Below, in pieces: positions 10,441 to 23,900 of a stretch of 64,000 nucleotides of DNA (positions are counted from its first letter, which is position 1; each line of letters starts with the position of its first letter). A program made the translations under genes and the position numbers. The stretch is from Chimonanthus salicifolius (Eukaryota; Streptophyta; Magnoliopsida; Laurales; Calycanthaceae), in NCBI GenBank assembly GCA_013350335.1, contig CM023532.1, positions 91,887,383-91,951,382 of the forward strand. The letters run 5' to 3'. The notes beneath the pieces were generated by a model. It did no database searches. It was not told where the DNA came from and saw only the letters and a list, made by a program, of their open reading frames with translations.

Positions 10441-12044
10441 ACATGGGCTTCTTTTTATGGAAATTTTAATAAATAGCATTTTATGCACAAAATTTCCATT
10501 TTCTTTTTATTTCATGTGTTTCCCTATATTTCCTGTAAAACTCGCAAAATCTTATTAAAAATATCAGAAACACACTAAACAAGGGCTAACTAATCTAAAT
10601 AAAAAGGTAAAATATGTCAATTTCTTGTGTACATTAAAATATAAGAGATAAAATTTGTATTCACGTTGTTGTTATCGTGCATTTTATTTACTCAGTTTTA
10701 ACATTTTACAATTCAACCAAAACTCTCGCCAATTTACGATGAGGAGATTCAACCACACTATATTATTTTAAAATGCATTGCATATTTGCATTTAAAATCT
10801 GATATTTTTACACTGTAAGCCTTGCGGCAATGAATGGGAGTTTGTGGTTATTATATTGACGAAAATGATGTGAACGGGACTAGAACGTGATACGGACATT
10901 GTTCACACGTAACGGGATGAGATATATGTTTCTATATGGGAAATGTGAACCTGAGAGTGTGCGGGATGCCGAGGCCTAACCATCTTTAGACAAAGTACGG
11001 AACCAATTTATGTACCTAGAAACTGACTTGTTATCAGTTGGAGATCCTATGATAGATTAGTTTCCAACCCGCTGTTCCAATTGGAACGCACGTATTTGTG
11101 CACCTGTGTATATAACAATATGTTGCACGGTGGGTATCTTTAGGCGGTAAATGGTAAATAAAGGGTAGACGTACCCGACATAGAGATGACGGTAACGGAT
11201 ATGGTATTCTTATATAATTTTTTACATACTGCAATTTATCTACCCGTTGGTGGGGTTTTGAACTGAGTTATTTTTACCACAGTATAGTTTTTAAATACGA
11301 ACTGCAGTATATGTGTATTGTGTATGATTCCATGCAGATGGGCTTAGGAATCCATGTTAGCTAAGTCAGAATTTATTATGATCACATGAGATACATCAGT
11401 GGGTTGAATGGGGATTTAGTCCATGTATTGATATGCAATTAGTTGATATGTTGTGCATATCAAATTGCCCTCACATTTTAGGTGCAACATTGGGTTGTGA
11501 ATAACCACAGTGTAGAATGTATGTACGTGCTGGGTGGAGCACTTGCACAGGTAACACGGTCGCTTGTGTGGGACATATTCGCAGCTAAGTGTACCGCAGA
11601 TGTCAATTGACAGGGGTATTATTTTGAGAAGAAAGAGCATGCATATTAGATAACCATGTTAGATGTTGTTCTAAAAGAAAAACTGTATGATTTCTGAGTG
11701 TTTAAAATGTTAGGTGATAGCATGTTTATTATGATAATATATTGTATTATCTATTCTACTCTCTTTGTTGGCCTATTTAGCTCACATCCCTTATGTTACA
11801 GGGAACCCGGATGAGGAAGGACGGGATGATCCTCAACTACAGTAGGGTGGAGGCTCTCTATTTTCTTTTCCCACTATTGGGAATTCTGTTGTATTTATCT
11901 ATTGTCTTTATGAACTCTGCAATGTAATAAACCCTTATTGATGTTAGGTTGAGGCACAATAGACATGTAATAAAACTACTTCATTTCTTACGTGCAATTC
12001 TGATATGAATGTTGTTGTGCAATAAAAAGTTTTACATTTATTTT
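10441..12044. mobile_element. Unclassified AT-rich transposon-derived sequence
   Basis: No protein domain is visible. The stretch about 10860-11880 has the look of an LTR leader in plus orientation: a CTCACATCCCTTATGTTACAG acceptor-like block near 11785, then GGGAACCCGGATGAGG, and AATAAA signals near 11928 and 12021. No terminus or TSD could be assigned. ORFs at 11034-11234 and 11416-11640 have no recognisable features. Confidence 0.35.
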
Positions 12045-12441
12045 ACTGCAAACGCTTTAAACATTTAATAGTATAGCAATTGAGTGCGAGGTCGAACCCA
12101 GAGGAATTACAGAAAGTATATCCTAAGTATTTACACATATTTATCAATTATTTAATTTAAAAGTTCTAATTGAAACTAGTGTTGGTGGATTATTTTAGAA
12201 AACACAAAAAATAACTTAGATCTGACATATATTTAATAAAAAATAGTTTATTTAATTTCAATCCTAGTTCAAAATTGAGGTTTGGAGTTGGAAAAGAATA
12301 ATAAATCAAAGAATCAAAGAATTAAAGGATTGAATCAAATAAACAATTAAACAAATAAACAGATAAATTAATCAAATAAATCAAATATTTTACATATCAT
12401 ATAGTGGAATTGACCTCAGGATATCAGCATGACATTAATAT
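12045..12441 (-). mobile_element. X element copy 2, left part
   Basis: This part contains GTATAGCAATTGAGTGCGAG (about 12071-12090) and the following GTCGAACCC, shared with 5050-5080 of copy 1. Its tail joins directly, across element M, to 34418: removing 12442-34412 and one TSD AATAT restores a continuous segment that resembles 5500-5560 of copy 1. Confidence 0.55.
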
Positions 12442-12674
12442 TGTAACGCCCAGCCCTTTTTCACTCTCTTCTCTGCTTTCCGAAAATCAGAGTCTATTTT
12501 TTTTTATAAACAAAGAGTGATAGAGAGCGGGACGTCACGACGAGAGCTAAGTCCGAACTTCTAAAGTCCGACCCTTAACTGGGCAACCCTATGTGTGCAT
12601 GGACTAAGTCCATGAAAACGGTTCACACATAACAATATCATCATGCGGAATAACATCATAACTTGCGGAATTAT
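12442..12674 (-). mobile_element. M 3' LTR, first fragment
   Basis: It begins TGTAACGCCCAGCCC, the inverted LTR 3' end, and contains the conserved end block GACGTCACGACGAGAGCTAAG up to the insertion of L3 at ATTAT (12670-12674). Confidence 0.88.
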
Positions 12675-15639
12675 TGTAATGCCCCGCCCATTTTCACTCG
12701 CTTCTTCCCGTAAATTTAGAGTCTATTTTTTTTATAACAGAGTAAAGTGATAGAGCGCGGGACGTCACGACGTGAGCTAAGTCCGAACTTCCAAAGTCCG
12801 ACCCTTAACTGGCCAACCCTATGTGTGCATGGAACAAGTCCACGAAAATGGTTCACACATAGCAATATCAACTTGCCGAATAAAAATCATAACCTGCGGA
12901 ATCATAACATCAATTTGCGGAAACATAATAGAACCAAGTTCTATTCCATTCAGATAGCAAAATACGTCAAGTCATTAATCATCATTATCATAACACAATT
13001 ATCCAATAAGACATCCAACCATAGCAAATCCATCTAAGTTATTACAATCTGAATTCTAGATACTCAAATACAAGCCCATGAGTATCTTAAACAAAATATA
13101 AACAAAAAGCGTTCCGAGCTCCTATGCTTGTCCCTTTCCACGTTTAGCGTTTTCCTCGTTTCCTGCATCATCCACTAAAGGGTAGAAGTAAGGTGTTAGT
13201 ACAACGCGCCCAGTAGGTATTCCAATTAGGGTTAACACATGGGGTAGTACCAAAAATACAGATATAACATATATCAAAACTAGTTATAATAAATCATGCC
13301 ATACTTATAAAGCATCGTATCCAAATCAGTGTATGATAATAGAGATCCAATCATACCGATAAAAACCAAAACCTTACATGATAATAAAAGTCATAATCAT
13401 GCCGATTCAATGCTATGCTATGCCATGCCATGCTATTATATGCAATGAGTCCCACCCATCACAAAACATAGAGTATACTCTTGATGGAATTCTCCTCATC
13501 AAAGTAACTTCCTAGTGGAATGCTCATCACCAAGGTCTTCTCTCTTGATGGAATTCTCCTCATCAAGGTATTCCCCACAGTTGCCTTATGGACATTCCGA
13601 CGGAGTGTGGGCTGCGGTTACTTAGTATCCTCTTGATGGAATTCTCATCATCAAGGTATTCATACATAGTATCCTCTTGATGGGATTCTCATCATCAAGG
13701 TATCCCCCACGAGTGATTTACGGATGCCCCGATGGAGTGTGGGTCCCCGGTTACCTATTATCCCTCCCATGCCATGCATGAGATGCAAATACCACATCTA
13801 TGCAATTATACAAAATCATAGCATTTAAAAGCTCATATTTAAAACACATGCTATTTTATCAAATAAACATAGCATATAAAATCACCATTTGAAACATATC
13901 CTTTGCAATATAAATTCATTAAATCAAGATAAAAACAATGCACATAAACCCATGGTTTCAAAGAGGTGGAATCCTACCAAAGACCGCTAATGTGTGCTTG
14001 CGTTTTTCGTCCGGTAACCGCTCACGATCGTAAAGCCTTGTGAGATCCCGTTACCTTATATCATAATAATAAATCAAAAACCAAGTCCCACTTGATTTAC
14101 AACATCTAAAGTCCATTAACCAATTCCCATGGTTTATCATTTTCAGCCGATATTACCAAATTTCCATTGGCCTAATCCTTAATTAACAATTCATTCAATT
14201 AACCCAACATACGTAACCCTATGTTCATCAAACAATTCCCATGGGGTTTGGCCACGCACCATGGCCAAACCCATGGTCCCTTATTTTCACTTAATTACCA
14301 AAATGCCATTATACATATCTATAGCCATATTTTCACTTATTTACCTTCCTTATTTTCATATATTTACAACTTTGCCATTGTCTTCAATCACCTCATGTTT
14401 ATGTTCTAAAACATAGGTTCATTAATTCTACATAATTACCATATTGCCATCCATGATTATAATTTCATTATTCTCACCCTTCATCCCTTGGTTTGGTGAA
14501 CCATTCAATTACATTATACCAAGGCCCATTATACAAGTTCACCATCTTAGGTCCATAAATGACCCACAATTCCTTAACCACTTAGGTCCATAAAGAACCT
14601 CATGGGGTTCGGCCGTACACCATGGCCAAAACCATGATTCTCCACTTTGGCCTTTAATTACAATTTTGCCATTACCTTCATCAATAATCCACAACACATA
14701 TTTGTATCCTTCACTTTATTTAAAAAACACAAAACATAACCCATAAATTTGATTCATGGGGTTCAGCCATACACATGGCCGAACCCATGATGTCCTTGTT
14801 TCCATTTATTTCCACCTTCTATCTTTAGAAGGTTTCCAAAATATCATTCCATAATTATAAGGTTCCTAAATTAAAACTTTCTAATTTAGTCTTCAACTTC
14901 CAAAAATAGAAACTTCCCAAATAAAACAACTTCCATAAACAAATGCTTCTAATTTGGCAATCTCCTTTCATAATTAGAAGGTTTCTAAATTTAATATACC
15001 ATTTCCATAATTAAAAGGTTTCCATAAATAAACTCCACCTTCCATTTTAATCTAATGTCCATATTTAGATAGCTTCTAATTTAATAATCAACTCCATAAT
15101 TAGATAGTTTCCTAGATTATAAACTATCTTCCATAATTAGATAATTTCCTAGATTAGAAACCATCTTCCATAATTGGAATGCTTTCCAAATTTAGCAACC
15201 AAAATCCATCTACCATTGCAAAACCACCCCATGGGATTCGGCCATACACCATGGCCGAACCCTATGGTTCATGACCTTGACCATTTAATCCCTCATTAAT
15301 TTCCTTTCCATGGGGTTCGGCCATACCCATAGCCGAATTCTATGGTTCCATTCCTTTCCTCTTTTTTAAATCCAAACCACTTAACCATCAAAGGTTTCCA
15401 TGATCTGAAATTTAAGAACATAAACCCATAATTATTTCCAAATCCCTTATTTATATAAATTGCATTACTAATTAAATTCAACCCCATTTAAATTTATTTG
15501 AAACCATTTATTAAAATCGTTGGGTCTTAATTGGGCAAAGACCCGACATTTTACCCATCTAAGATCCATATCTAAAATTTCATAATTTAAATGGGTAATT
15601 TCCGTAAATATTTATAACTTGAAAATCCGGGGTGTTACA
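12675..15639 (-). mobile_element. Nested solo LTR L3, TSD ATTAT
   Basis: The 2965-bp LTR runs from TGTAATGCCCCGCCC to CCGGGGTGTTACA and is flanked by ATTAT (12670-12674, 15640-15644). It inserted into the 3' LTR of M. It is shorter than its relatives because the purine-rich exon and part of U3 are missing: palindromes run nearly to the outer U3 (last at about 15310). It has five palindromes (14239-15345), CTTGATGG/CCATCAAG units near 13490-13690, and a stretch of TTCCTAAATTAGAA-like short units (14820-15200). Confidence 0.92.
14239..15345. repeat. Palindrome array in L3 (5 copies)
   Basis: Copies lie near 14239, 14600, 14757, 15230 and 15310. The copy at 14239-14276 has TTTGGCC paired with GGCCAAA instead of TTCGGCC/GGCCGAA, so both arms changed together. 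Confidence 0.85.
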
Positions 15640-16074
15640 ATTATAATAGAACCTAGTTCTATTCCATTTCAGATAGCATAGTACGTCAAGTCTTTAATCA
15701 TAATTAAAGTTAACTCAATTATCCAAATAAACATCTAACCATAGGAAATCATCTAAGTTATTACATGTCCAAAGTCTAGTTACTCAAATACAAGTCCATA
15801 AGTAACTCAATCAAAAATATAAACTAAAATCATCCAAGCTCCCATGCCTGGCCCATTTAGTGTTCATCCTTCTCCTTGTTTCCTGTATCATCCACTAGGG
15901 TAGAAGTAGGGCGTTAGAACAACGTGCCCAGTAGGTATTCCAGTTAGGGCCAACACATGGTTAGTACAAAACATATATAATAATATCATAATGTCAAAAG
16001 CCATATAAACCATGCCACGCAATGATGACAAATGCAATGAGTCCCACCCATCACATGTACATTTAAGTACCCAC
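15640..16074 (-). mobile_element. M 3' LTR, second fragment
   Basis: It continues the LTR after L3 and includes the acceptor-like block (CACTAGGGTAGAAGTAGGGCGTTAG near 15890) and the F-block start. It ends at the L4 insertion site CCCAC (16070-16074). It is nearly the same as 31230-31665 of the 5' LTR. Confidence 0.88.
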
Positions 16075-16866
16075 TGTAACACTCTGGATTTTCAAGTTAT
16101 AAATATTTACAGAATTTACCCATTTAATTGGTGAATTATTAGATATGGATTTACTTATGGGTAAAGTGTTGGCTCATAGCCCAATTAAGACCCAACGGTT
16201 TTGGAAATGGTTTCAATAAAATTTAAATGGGGTTGAATTAAAAGGATATGCGCATGAGATGTATGTGGGATTTTCATATCCAATAGATATGATAGAATAT
16301 CTTGAGAAGATATCTAAAATTAAATAAATATTACATGGACGAATTTTAGATATCATATCCAAGATTATATGCTTGAATAATTTTAAAAAGAATATGTTTA
16401 ATTAAATTAAGAGGATTGTTTAGGCTATGTATAGAAGATATGTGCATGGCACCTTCTAAATTAGGATTGATTGGGAGTCTAATAAAAGAAAGGCTCAAGG
16501 CAAGGGCGCACGACATTGCTATTGTTATCTTAGCATTGGCCGATTGGAATGATATTAAGAAAGAGGGAACGGAGGCGCATAAGATTGGAAGGTTGGCAAT
16601 TGCTATCTCAAAAACCTTCTAAGATAGGACAATTGGTTTTTTAAAAAAGAGAGACATAGAGGGGCCCATGGCTCACATACACAACCATAGCCGAATTCTC
16701 TCTCTCTCTCAATTCTCATTCAAGGCAAGAACAAAAAGAAGGAGAAGGCCACCAGCAAGTGGTGTTCTCAGTTTTGGGAAAAATCAAGAAGCAAGGAGAA
16801 GGATTGGAAGAGTAAGAATCAATCGGAACCGGTTAGTATTTTATAAATTTTGTTTAAAAGAAAAGA

Positions 16867-18865
16867 ACCATAGGGTTCGGCCATGGTGTATGGCCGAACG
16901 CCATGGAAGAAAAGTGAGGAAATAATCATGGAGTATTAATGGAAAAGATGGACCATAGGGTTCGGCCATGGTGTATGGCCGAACCCCATGGAGGGACTGG
17001 TGATTTTATGGAAAGACATGATTATTTTTATGGGTTCGGCCATGGAGTATGGCCGAACCCCATAAATAATTATGGATTTATGTTCATGAATTTAGATATT
17101 GGAAACCATGGAAAGGAAATTAATATGTTGATTAGATCATGGAGGATCAAGGATTAATAATTTTAAAAAGGGGATTATGAACCATAGGGTTCAGCCATGG
17201 TGTATGGCCGAACCCCATGGAAGATGTTTTATTAATTTAGAAAGTGAAGGAACGGTTGGATTGTCTCTATGGGTGAGGTTCGGCATGGATGGCATTGTTG
17301 TAAATATAAACAAAATTGAAGGATCATGGGTTCGGTCATGGCCGAACCCCATGAGGGAGGTTTGTGGATCAAAACATGGATTTAGGCATGTGTTAATAAA
17401 TGAAAGGTTTAATTATGGATTAGACCAATGGCAAAGTTGTAATAAAGGGTGAAAGTGAGGAATCATGGGTTCGGCCATGGTGTATGGCTGAACCCCATGG
17501 GGATTGGTTTATGGACTGAAAATATTGTAAATCAAGTGGGACTTGGTTTTGATTGATTTTATATTATAAGGTAACGGGACCTCACAAGGTGTTTACGATC
17601 GTGAGCGGTTACCGGACGAAAGACGCAAGGACACATTAGCGGTCTTTGGTAGGATTCCACCTCTTTGAAACCATGGATTTTATGTACAATGTTTTTATCT
17701 TATTTTGATGAAATTATATTGCAAAGGATAGGTTTTAAAATGTGAATTTTAAATGCTATGTTTATTTGTATAAAATAACATGTGTTGGATATGTTTCAAA
17801 AGGTGATTTTAAATGCTATGTTTATGTTATAAAATAACATGTGTTTCATTGGCATCTCATGCATGGCATGGGGTGAAGGATATGTAACCGGAGGGGCCAC
17901 ACTCCGTCGGGGCGTGCGAAAAACCTATGTGGGATACCTTGATGTGTTTTTCCATCAAGAAGAAACCGAAGGGTCCACACTCCGTCGGGGCGTCCGAAAG
18001 ACCTATGTGGGGGTACTTTTATGCACATGTGATGGGTGAGACTCATTGCATTTGTCATCATTGCATGGCATCGTTTTATATGGTTTTGGACATTATGATA
18101 TTATATATGTTTTGTACTAACCATGTGTTAGCCCTAATTGGAATACCTACTGGGCGCGTTGTTCTAACGCCCTACTTCTACCCTAGTGGATGATACAGAA
18201 AATCAGGGAAACGATGAACGCAAGGAGGGCCAGGCATAGGAGCTTGGATGATTTAGTTTATGTTTGAATAAAGTTACTTATAGACATGTATTTGAGTAAC
18301 TAGTTTCTGGGCATGCAATGACTTAGATGGTCGGATGTTTGATTGGATAATTATGATATTTTAATTATGATTAAGGACTTGACGTACTTTACTAACTGAA
18401 ATGGAATAGAACTAGGTTCTATTATGATTCCGCAGTTATGATTTATGTTCATGAATTTAGATATTGGAAACCATGGAAAGGAAATTAATATGTTGATTAG
18501 ATCATGGAGGATCAAGGATTAATAATTTTAAAAAGGGGATTATGAACCATAGGGTTCAGCCATGGTGTATGGCCGAACCCCATGGAAGATGTTTTATTAA
18601 TTTAGAAAGTGAAGGAACGGTTGGATTGTCTCTATGGGTGAGGTTCGGCATGGATGGCATTGTTGTAAATATAAACAAAATTGAAGGATCATGGGTTCGG
18701 TCATGGCCGAACCCCATGAGGGAGGTTTGTGGATCAAAACATGGATTTAGGCATGTGTTAATAAATGAAAGGTTTAATTATGGATTAGACCAATGGCAAA
18801 GTTGTAATAAAGGGTGAAAGTGAGGAATCATGGGTTCGGCCATGGTGTATGGCTGAACCCCATGG
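16867..18865. repeat. Palindrome array in L4
   Basis: Copies lie near 16867, 16952, 17032, 17182, 17328 and 17464, with the last three repeated by the 1365-bp duplication (18547, 18693, 18829). Spacing is denser than in other LTRs. The copy near 17330 has almost no loop (GGTTCGGTCATGGCCGAACC). Confidence 0.85.
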
Positions 18866-19797
18866 GGATTGGTTTATGGACTGAAAATATTGTAAATCAA
18901 GTGGGACTTGGTTTTGATTGATTTTATATTATAAGGTAACGGGACCTCACAAGGTGTTTACGATCGTGAGCGGTTACCGGACGAAAGACGCAAGGACACA
19001 TTAGCGGTCTTTGGTAGGATTCCACCTCTTTGAAACCATGGATTTTATGTACAATGTTTTTATCTTATTTTGATGAAATTATATTGCAAAGGATAGGTTT
19101 TAAAATGTGAATTTTAAATGCTATGTTTATTTGTATAAAATAACATGTGTTGGATATGTTTCAAAAGGTGATTTTAAATGCTATGTTTATGTTATAAAAT
19201 AACATGTGTTTCATTGGCATCTCATGCATGGCATGGGGTGAAGGATATGTAACCGGAGGGGCCACACTCCGTCGGGGCGTGCGAAAAACCTATGTGGGAT
19301 ACCTTGATGTGTTTTTCCATCAAGAAGAAACCGAAGGGTCCACACTCCGTCGGGGCGTCCGAAAGACCTATGTGGGGGTACTTTTATGCACATGTGATGG
19401 GTGAGACTCATTGCATTTGTCATCATTGCATGGCATCGTTTTATATGGTTTTGGACATTATGATATTATATATGTTTTGTACTAACCATGTGTTAGCCCT
19501 AATTGGAATACCTACTGGGCGCGTTGTTCTAACGCCCTACTTCTACCCTAGTGGATGATACAGAAAATCAGGGAAACGATGAACGCAAGGAGGGCCAGGC
19601 ATAGGAGCTTGGATGATTTAGTTTATGTTTGAATAAAGTTACTTATAGACATGTATTTGAGTAACTAGTTTCTGGGCATGCAATGACTTAGATGGTCGGA
19701 TGTTTGATTGGATAATTATGATATTTTAATTATGATTAAGGACTTGACGTACTTTACTAACTGAAATGGAATAGAACTAGGTTCTATTATGATTCCG
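17068..19797 (+). repeat. Perfect-looking 1365-bp tandem duplication
   Basis: Two adjacent 1365-bp copies (about 17068-18432 and 18433-19797) look identical: the short ORFs at 17177, 17839, 17846 and 17927 recur exactly 1365 bp later with the same translations. The breakpoints share TTATG-ATTTA microhomology. It is either a very recent unequal exchange or an assembly duplication. Confidence 0.93.
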
Positions 19798-19953
19798 CAG
19801 TTATGATTTTATTAATCCGCATGTTGATGTTGTTATGTGTAAACCGTTTTCGTGGACTTAGTCCATGCACACATAGAGTTGGCCTGTTAAGGGTCGGACT
19901 TTAGAAGTTCGGACTTAGATCGCATCGTGGCGTCCCGCTCTGTATCACTCGTT

Positions 19954-19956
<3 letters not shown>

Positions 19957-19998
<42 letters not shown>
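19957..19998. repeat. (TA)n microsatellite
   Basis: About 21 TA units replace the T-rich or A-rich tract normally found at this place, about 50 bp before the LTR 3' end. Confidence 0.95.
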
Positions 19999-20003
<5 letters not shown>

Positions 20004-20054
20004 GACTCTGAATTTTCGGAAGAGAAAGCGAGTGAAAAAGGGCAGGGCGTTACA

Positions 20055-22820
20055 CCCACCACATAGGTCTTTCGGACACCCCGACGGAGTGTGGACCCTC
20101 CAGTTTCTTCCTGATGGAAAAGCACGTCAAGGTATCCCACATAGGTTTTTCGGACGCCCCAACGGAGTGTGGTCCCTCCGGTTACATATCCTTCACCCCA
20201 TGCCTTGCATGAGATGCAAATGAATCACATGCTATTTTATCATATAAACATAGCATTTAAAATCACAGTTTGAAACATATTCCACACATGTTATTTCATC
20301 ATATAAACATAGCATTGAAAATCACAATTTGAAACATATTCCTTTACAACATAATTTCATCAAAAATAAGATAAAACAATTGTACATAAACCCATGGTTT
20401 CAAAGAGGTGGAATCTTACCAAAGACCACTACGTGTCCTTGAGTTTTTCGTCAGGTAACCGCTCACGATCATACACACCTTGTGAGGTCTCGTTACCTTA
20501 TAATGCATTAATCAATTAAAACCATGTCCCATTTGATTTACAATAATGTTTAAGTCCATAAACACAATCCCCATGGGTCATGGCCGAACCCATGGTTCCT
20601 TATTTTCAATTAATTACCAAATTGCCATCCATGGCTATCATTCCATTAACCTAACCCTTCATACGTTAAAACCATAAATCATTCCCCATGGGGTTCGGAC
20701 ATACACCATGGTCGAACCCATGGTCTATCATTTTCACACTTATTTACATCATTGTCATTGTTCAAATCCATAAAAACATTTCTCATGGGGTTCGGCCATA
20801 CACCATGGCCGAACCCATGATTCCTCACTTTCACCCTTTATTACAACTTTGCGATTGGTCTAATCATTTCAAACCTTTCATTCACTAACACATGCCTAAG
20901 TCTATGTTCTGATCCACAAACCTACCTCATGGGGTTCAGCCATACATCATGGCCGAACCCATGATCCTTCATTTTTGTTTATATTTACAACATTGCCATT
21001 CATACCACTCCATTCATTTAAATCTTCCATAAATAGACCCTAAGTCCAAACCGATCCATAATCATTAGTTCATGGGGTTCGGCCATACACCATGGCCGAA
21101 CCCTATGATGTCTAACCTTCCATTTTGATCAAAAGTCCATAATTAGAAACTTCCTAATTTTAATAACCATCCTCCATTTTAGAATGTGTTTACAACTTTT
21201 CCATCATCTCCATGATTAGAACCTTTCTATTTTTATATTGCCACCATTACCATTTTTGAATCCATAAAATAAACTCTAGTGGGGTTCGGCCATACACTAT
21301 AGCGGAACCTCACTCATAGAGACAATCCAACCGTATTAAATCCATCTATATTTTTCCATAGTTTTCATCTTTCAAAACTTCCATTCATTTAAAATAAATC
21401 TCAAGTAATCTTTCCCATCATTTTCCATGATTTAATTTCATGAACATAATTCCATAAATATTTATGGGGTTCGGCCATACTCCATGGCCGAACCCATGGT
21501 CTAGGATCCATTAAAAATCCATACATTAAACCATGTCTTTCCATGGTTTCTAACCCATAGAAATAACCAAAGTTCCTCCATGGGGTTCGGCCCTTCATCA
21601 TGGCCAAACTCTATGGTTCAACAACTTCTCTTTAAACCATTTAAACCCTTTTAAAAATCACAAGCATACATCTATAATTTTTCTGTTTCAATTCTATTAA
21701 AATAACTAATGTCCTTCATGGTTTTCTTCCCTCCAAAAATCATATACCATTACCAACAAACTCCCATGGGGTTCGACCATACAACCTGGCCGAATCCTAT
21801 GGTCCATTAATTCGTTTTTAAATCATATATCTAAGATTTCATCATTTGATGGTTCTCATTCATACATTCATCCAAACCTTTTAAAACCATTCTAAATTAT
21901 TAACCATCTTCCATTAAAACCCAACATTCATCCCTTAATCTTCTTCCATGGGGTTCGGCCATACACCATGGCCGAACCCTATGGTTCTTTTCTTTTAAAC
22001 AAAATTATCAAATACTAACCGGTTCCGCGACTCCTTCGGCTTGTTCTTGCTCTTCCAATCCTGTATGGTCGAACCCTATGGTTCCTTTCTTTGAAACAAA
22101 ATTATCAAATACTAACCGGTTCCGCTTCTCCTTCGGCTTGTTCTTGCTCTTCCAATCCTTCTTTTCCTTAGCTTCTTCTCCTCCTTGATCTTTCACAAAG
22201 CTAAGAACACCTCTTGCTAATGTGCAAACCAGTGTCAAGACCCTTGTTTAATTGTGTATTGCCGTGCGCCTCTCCTTCTTCTATTTTATAGTTTCCAATT
22301 GATCCAATATTAGAAGGTGCCTTGCGCCCCTACTTAGCAAGTGCCTTAGTGCCGTGCGCCTATAACACATCCACTCGGCCAAGCAACTTATTTATTTGGA
22401 TTTAAACATCTTCTTTATTTAAGAAATAGGATATCATTGCCTAATTCTACGTATCCCAACGTGTGACCAATTTTAGGACCGTCCTAAAATCTTTCCATTT
22501 AATCTTAGATATCTTCTTAAGATATTCTAGCATATCAATGTGGATATGAAAATCCCACATACATCTCATGCGCATATCCTTAATCTAGATAGATATTGTT
22601 TCATATCAACCTCACATACACGGCCAAATTAATCCATATCTAATTTTTAGACATATTGCATACCCTTTTAATTCAACTCCATTTAAATTTTATTGAAACC
22701 ATTCCCAAAACCGTTGGGTCTTAATTGGGCAATGACCCAACATTTTTACCCATATAAGGTCCAAAACTAATAATTCACAAATTAAATGGGTAATTTTCAT
22801 TGAAAATCCAGGGTGCTACA
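20055..22820 (-). mobile_element. M 3' LTR, third fragment (U3, array and LTR 5' end)
   Basis: This carries the CTCCGTCGGGG repeats, ten palindromes (about 20575-22000), the exon and donor (ACTAAC on the plus strand at 22014-22019 and again at 22111-22116), U3, and the LTR start TGTAGCACCCTGG (end at 22820). It parallels 31656-34412 of the 5' LTR closely. One difference is a tandem copy of roughly 95 bp of the exon/donor region (about 21979-22165). Confidence 0.88.
20575..22080. repeat. Palindrome array in M 3' LTR
   Basis: About ten copies lie at 20575 (partial), 20685, 20785, 20925, 21075, 21278, 21465, 21580, 21765 and 21950, with a half copy near 22065. Positions match the array in the 5' LTR (32176-33651), so the array is stable within one element. 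Confidence 0.88.
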
Positions 22821-23027
22821 ATACAACCCTCTTTTTAAAGTTTTTGTCCCGAAAATCGAGTGAAGTAGGGTTTCAAACATTTACATAAATTGCTCAGGAT
22901 GAGATGTCCTCATTTCCGACTCGAGTTCCCATGTGGCTTCCTCAATGCCATGTCGATCCCATACCACCTTGACAAACTGGATCGCTTGGTTTCGTAATAC
23001 CATTTGTTCTGTGTCCACCAGTCGGAC
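22821..23027 (-). pseudogene. pol: pol 3' end: chromodomain tail and polypurine tract
   Basis: On the minus strand the frame gives VKVVWDRHGIEEATWE and ends SHPEQFM with a TAA stop at 22881-22883. This is the C-terminal chromodomain of plant chromovirus integrases, the part thought to steer integration to heterochromatin. Between the stop and the LTR lie TTCGGGACAAAAAC and AAAAAGAGGG, the usual place of the polypurine tract that primes plus-strand DNA. The segment is cut off from the rest of integrase by the insertion of L5 at CGGAC (23023-23027), and the reading frame resumes on the far side of that insertion. Confidence 0.85.
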
Positions 23028-23716
23028 TGTAACGCCCCCCCTTTTTCACCCGTTTTCCGAAAATCAGAGTCTATTTTTTTTTTTTAAATAGACGAGTGAG
23101 AGAGGGCGCGGACGTCACGACGCGAGTTAAGTCCGAGCTTCTAAAGCCCGACCCTTAACTGGCCAACCCCACGCGTACGCGGAACTAAGTCCACGAGAAT
23201 GATTCACGCGTAGGAAGTAAGCTCGCGGATTATAATCATTGCGGAACATGATAATAGAGTCTATCCTACCGGCTTTTAGATAGAAGGGAAGATACAACAT
23301 TGAATTTACCAAAATGCCCCTATGTTCATGATTACATCACAAAATGTATTGTCCATAAGTAACGTCCAAACCATCGCAAGAAATGTAAATTTATACAACC
23401 CGACAAGCTAAGTTACTTTAAAATTACATCTCCAAACTGTAAACACAATATAAACTAGGACTGTGCTTTCCAAGCTCCTAAGCTTGGCCTCCGGTATTTC
23501 CACCGCTTCCTGCCTCTCCTGCGTCATTAGCTAGGGTAGAAGTAGGGCGTTAGTCAACGCGCCCAGTAGGACTCCGAGTAGGGCTAGCACATGGATTAGT
23601 GATACACACATACCGATAACATAAAATACAACAAAATAAGTATGTGATGAATGCTATGTCATGGGTGCTTATGTCATGTGTCCCACCCATTATCCGTATG
23701 ATCATACAATATCCTG

Positions 23717-23900
23717 TTCCCCATGTTTGCTTCTCGGTCGCCCCGACGGAGTATGGACTCCGGTTATAGCCCTCAGGCTATCCCCATGTCTGATTCTCGG
23801 TCGCCCCGACGGAGCATGGACTCCGGTTATAGCCCTCAGGCAATCCCCATGTCTGATTCTCGGTCGCCCCGACGGAGCATGGACTCCGGTTTGTTTATTT
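23717..23900. repeat. 63-bp tandem repeat, three units
   Basis: Three units contain CTCGGTCGCCCCGACGGAGYATGGACTCCGG; the CTCGGTCG starts at 23733, 23796 and 23859. This is the subfamily-B form of the CTCCGTCGGGG block. Each unit holds CGGTCGCCCCGACGG, itself nearly palindromic. Confidence 0.9.

Larger units (their letters stand above)
16075..20054 (+). mobile_element. Nested solo LTR L4, TSD CCCAC, with internal 1365-bp duplication
   Basis: The LTR runs from TGTAACACTCTGG to CAGGGCGTTACA and is flanked by CCCAC (16070-16074, 20055-20059). It lies in opposite orientation to its host LTR. Without the internal duplication it would be about 2.6 kb. Its U3, purine-rich exon (16720-16830), donor AACCG^GTTAGT (GT at 16832) and acceptor blocks are recognisable. 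Confidence 0.92.
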
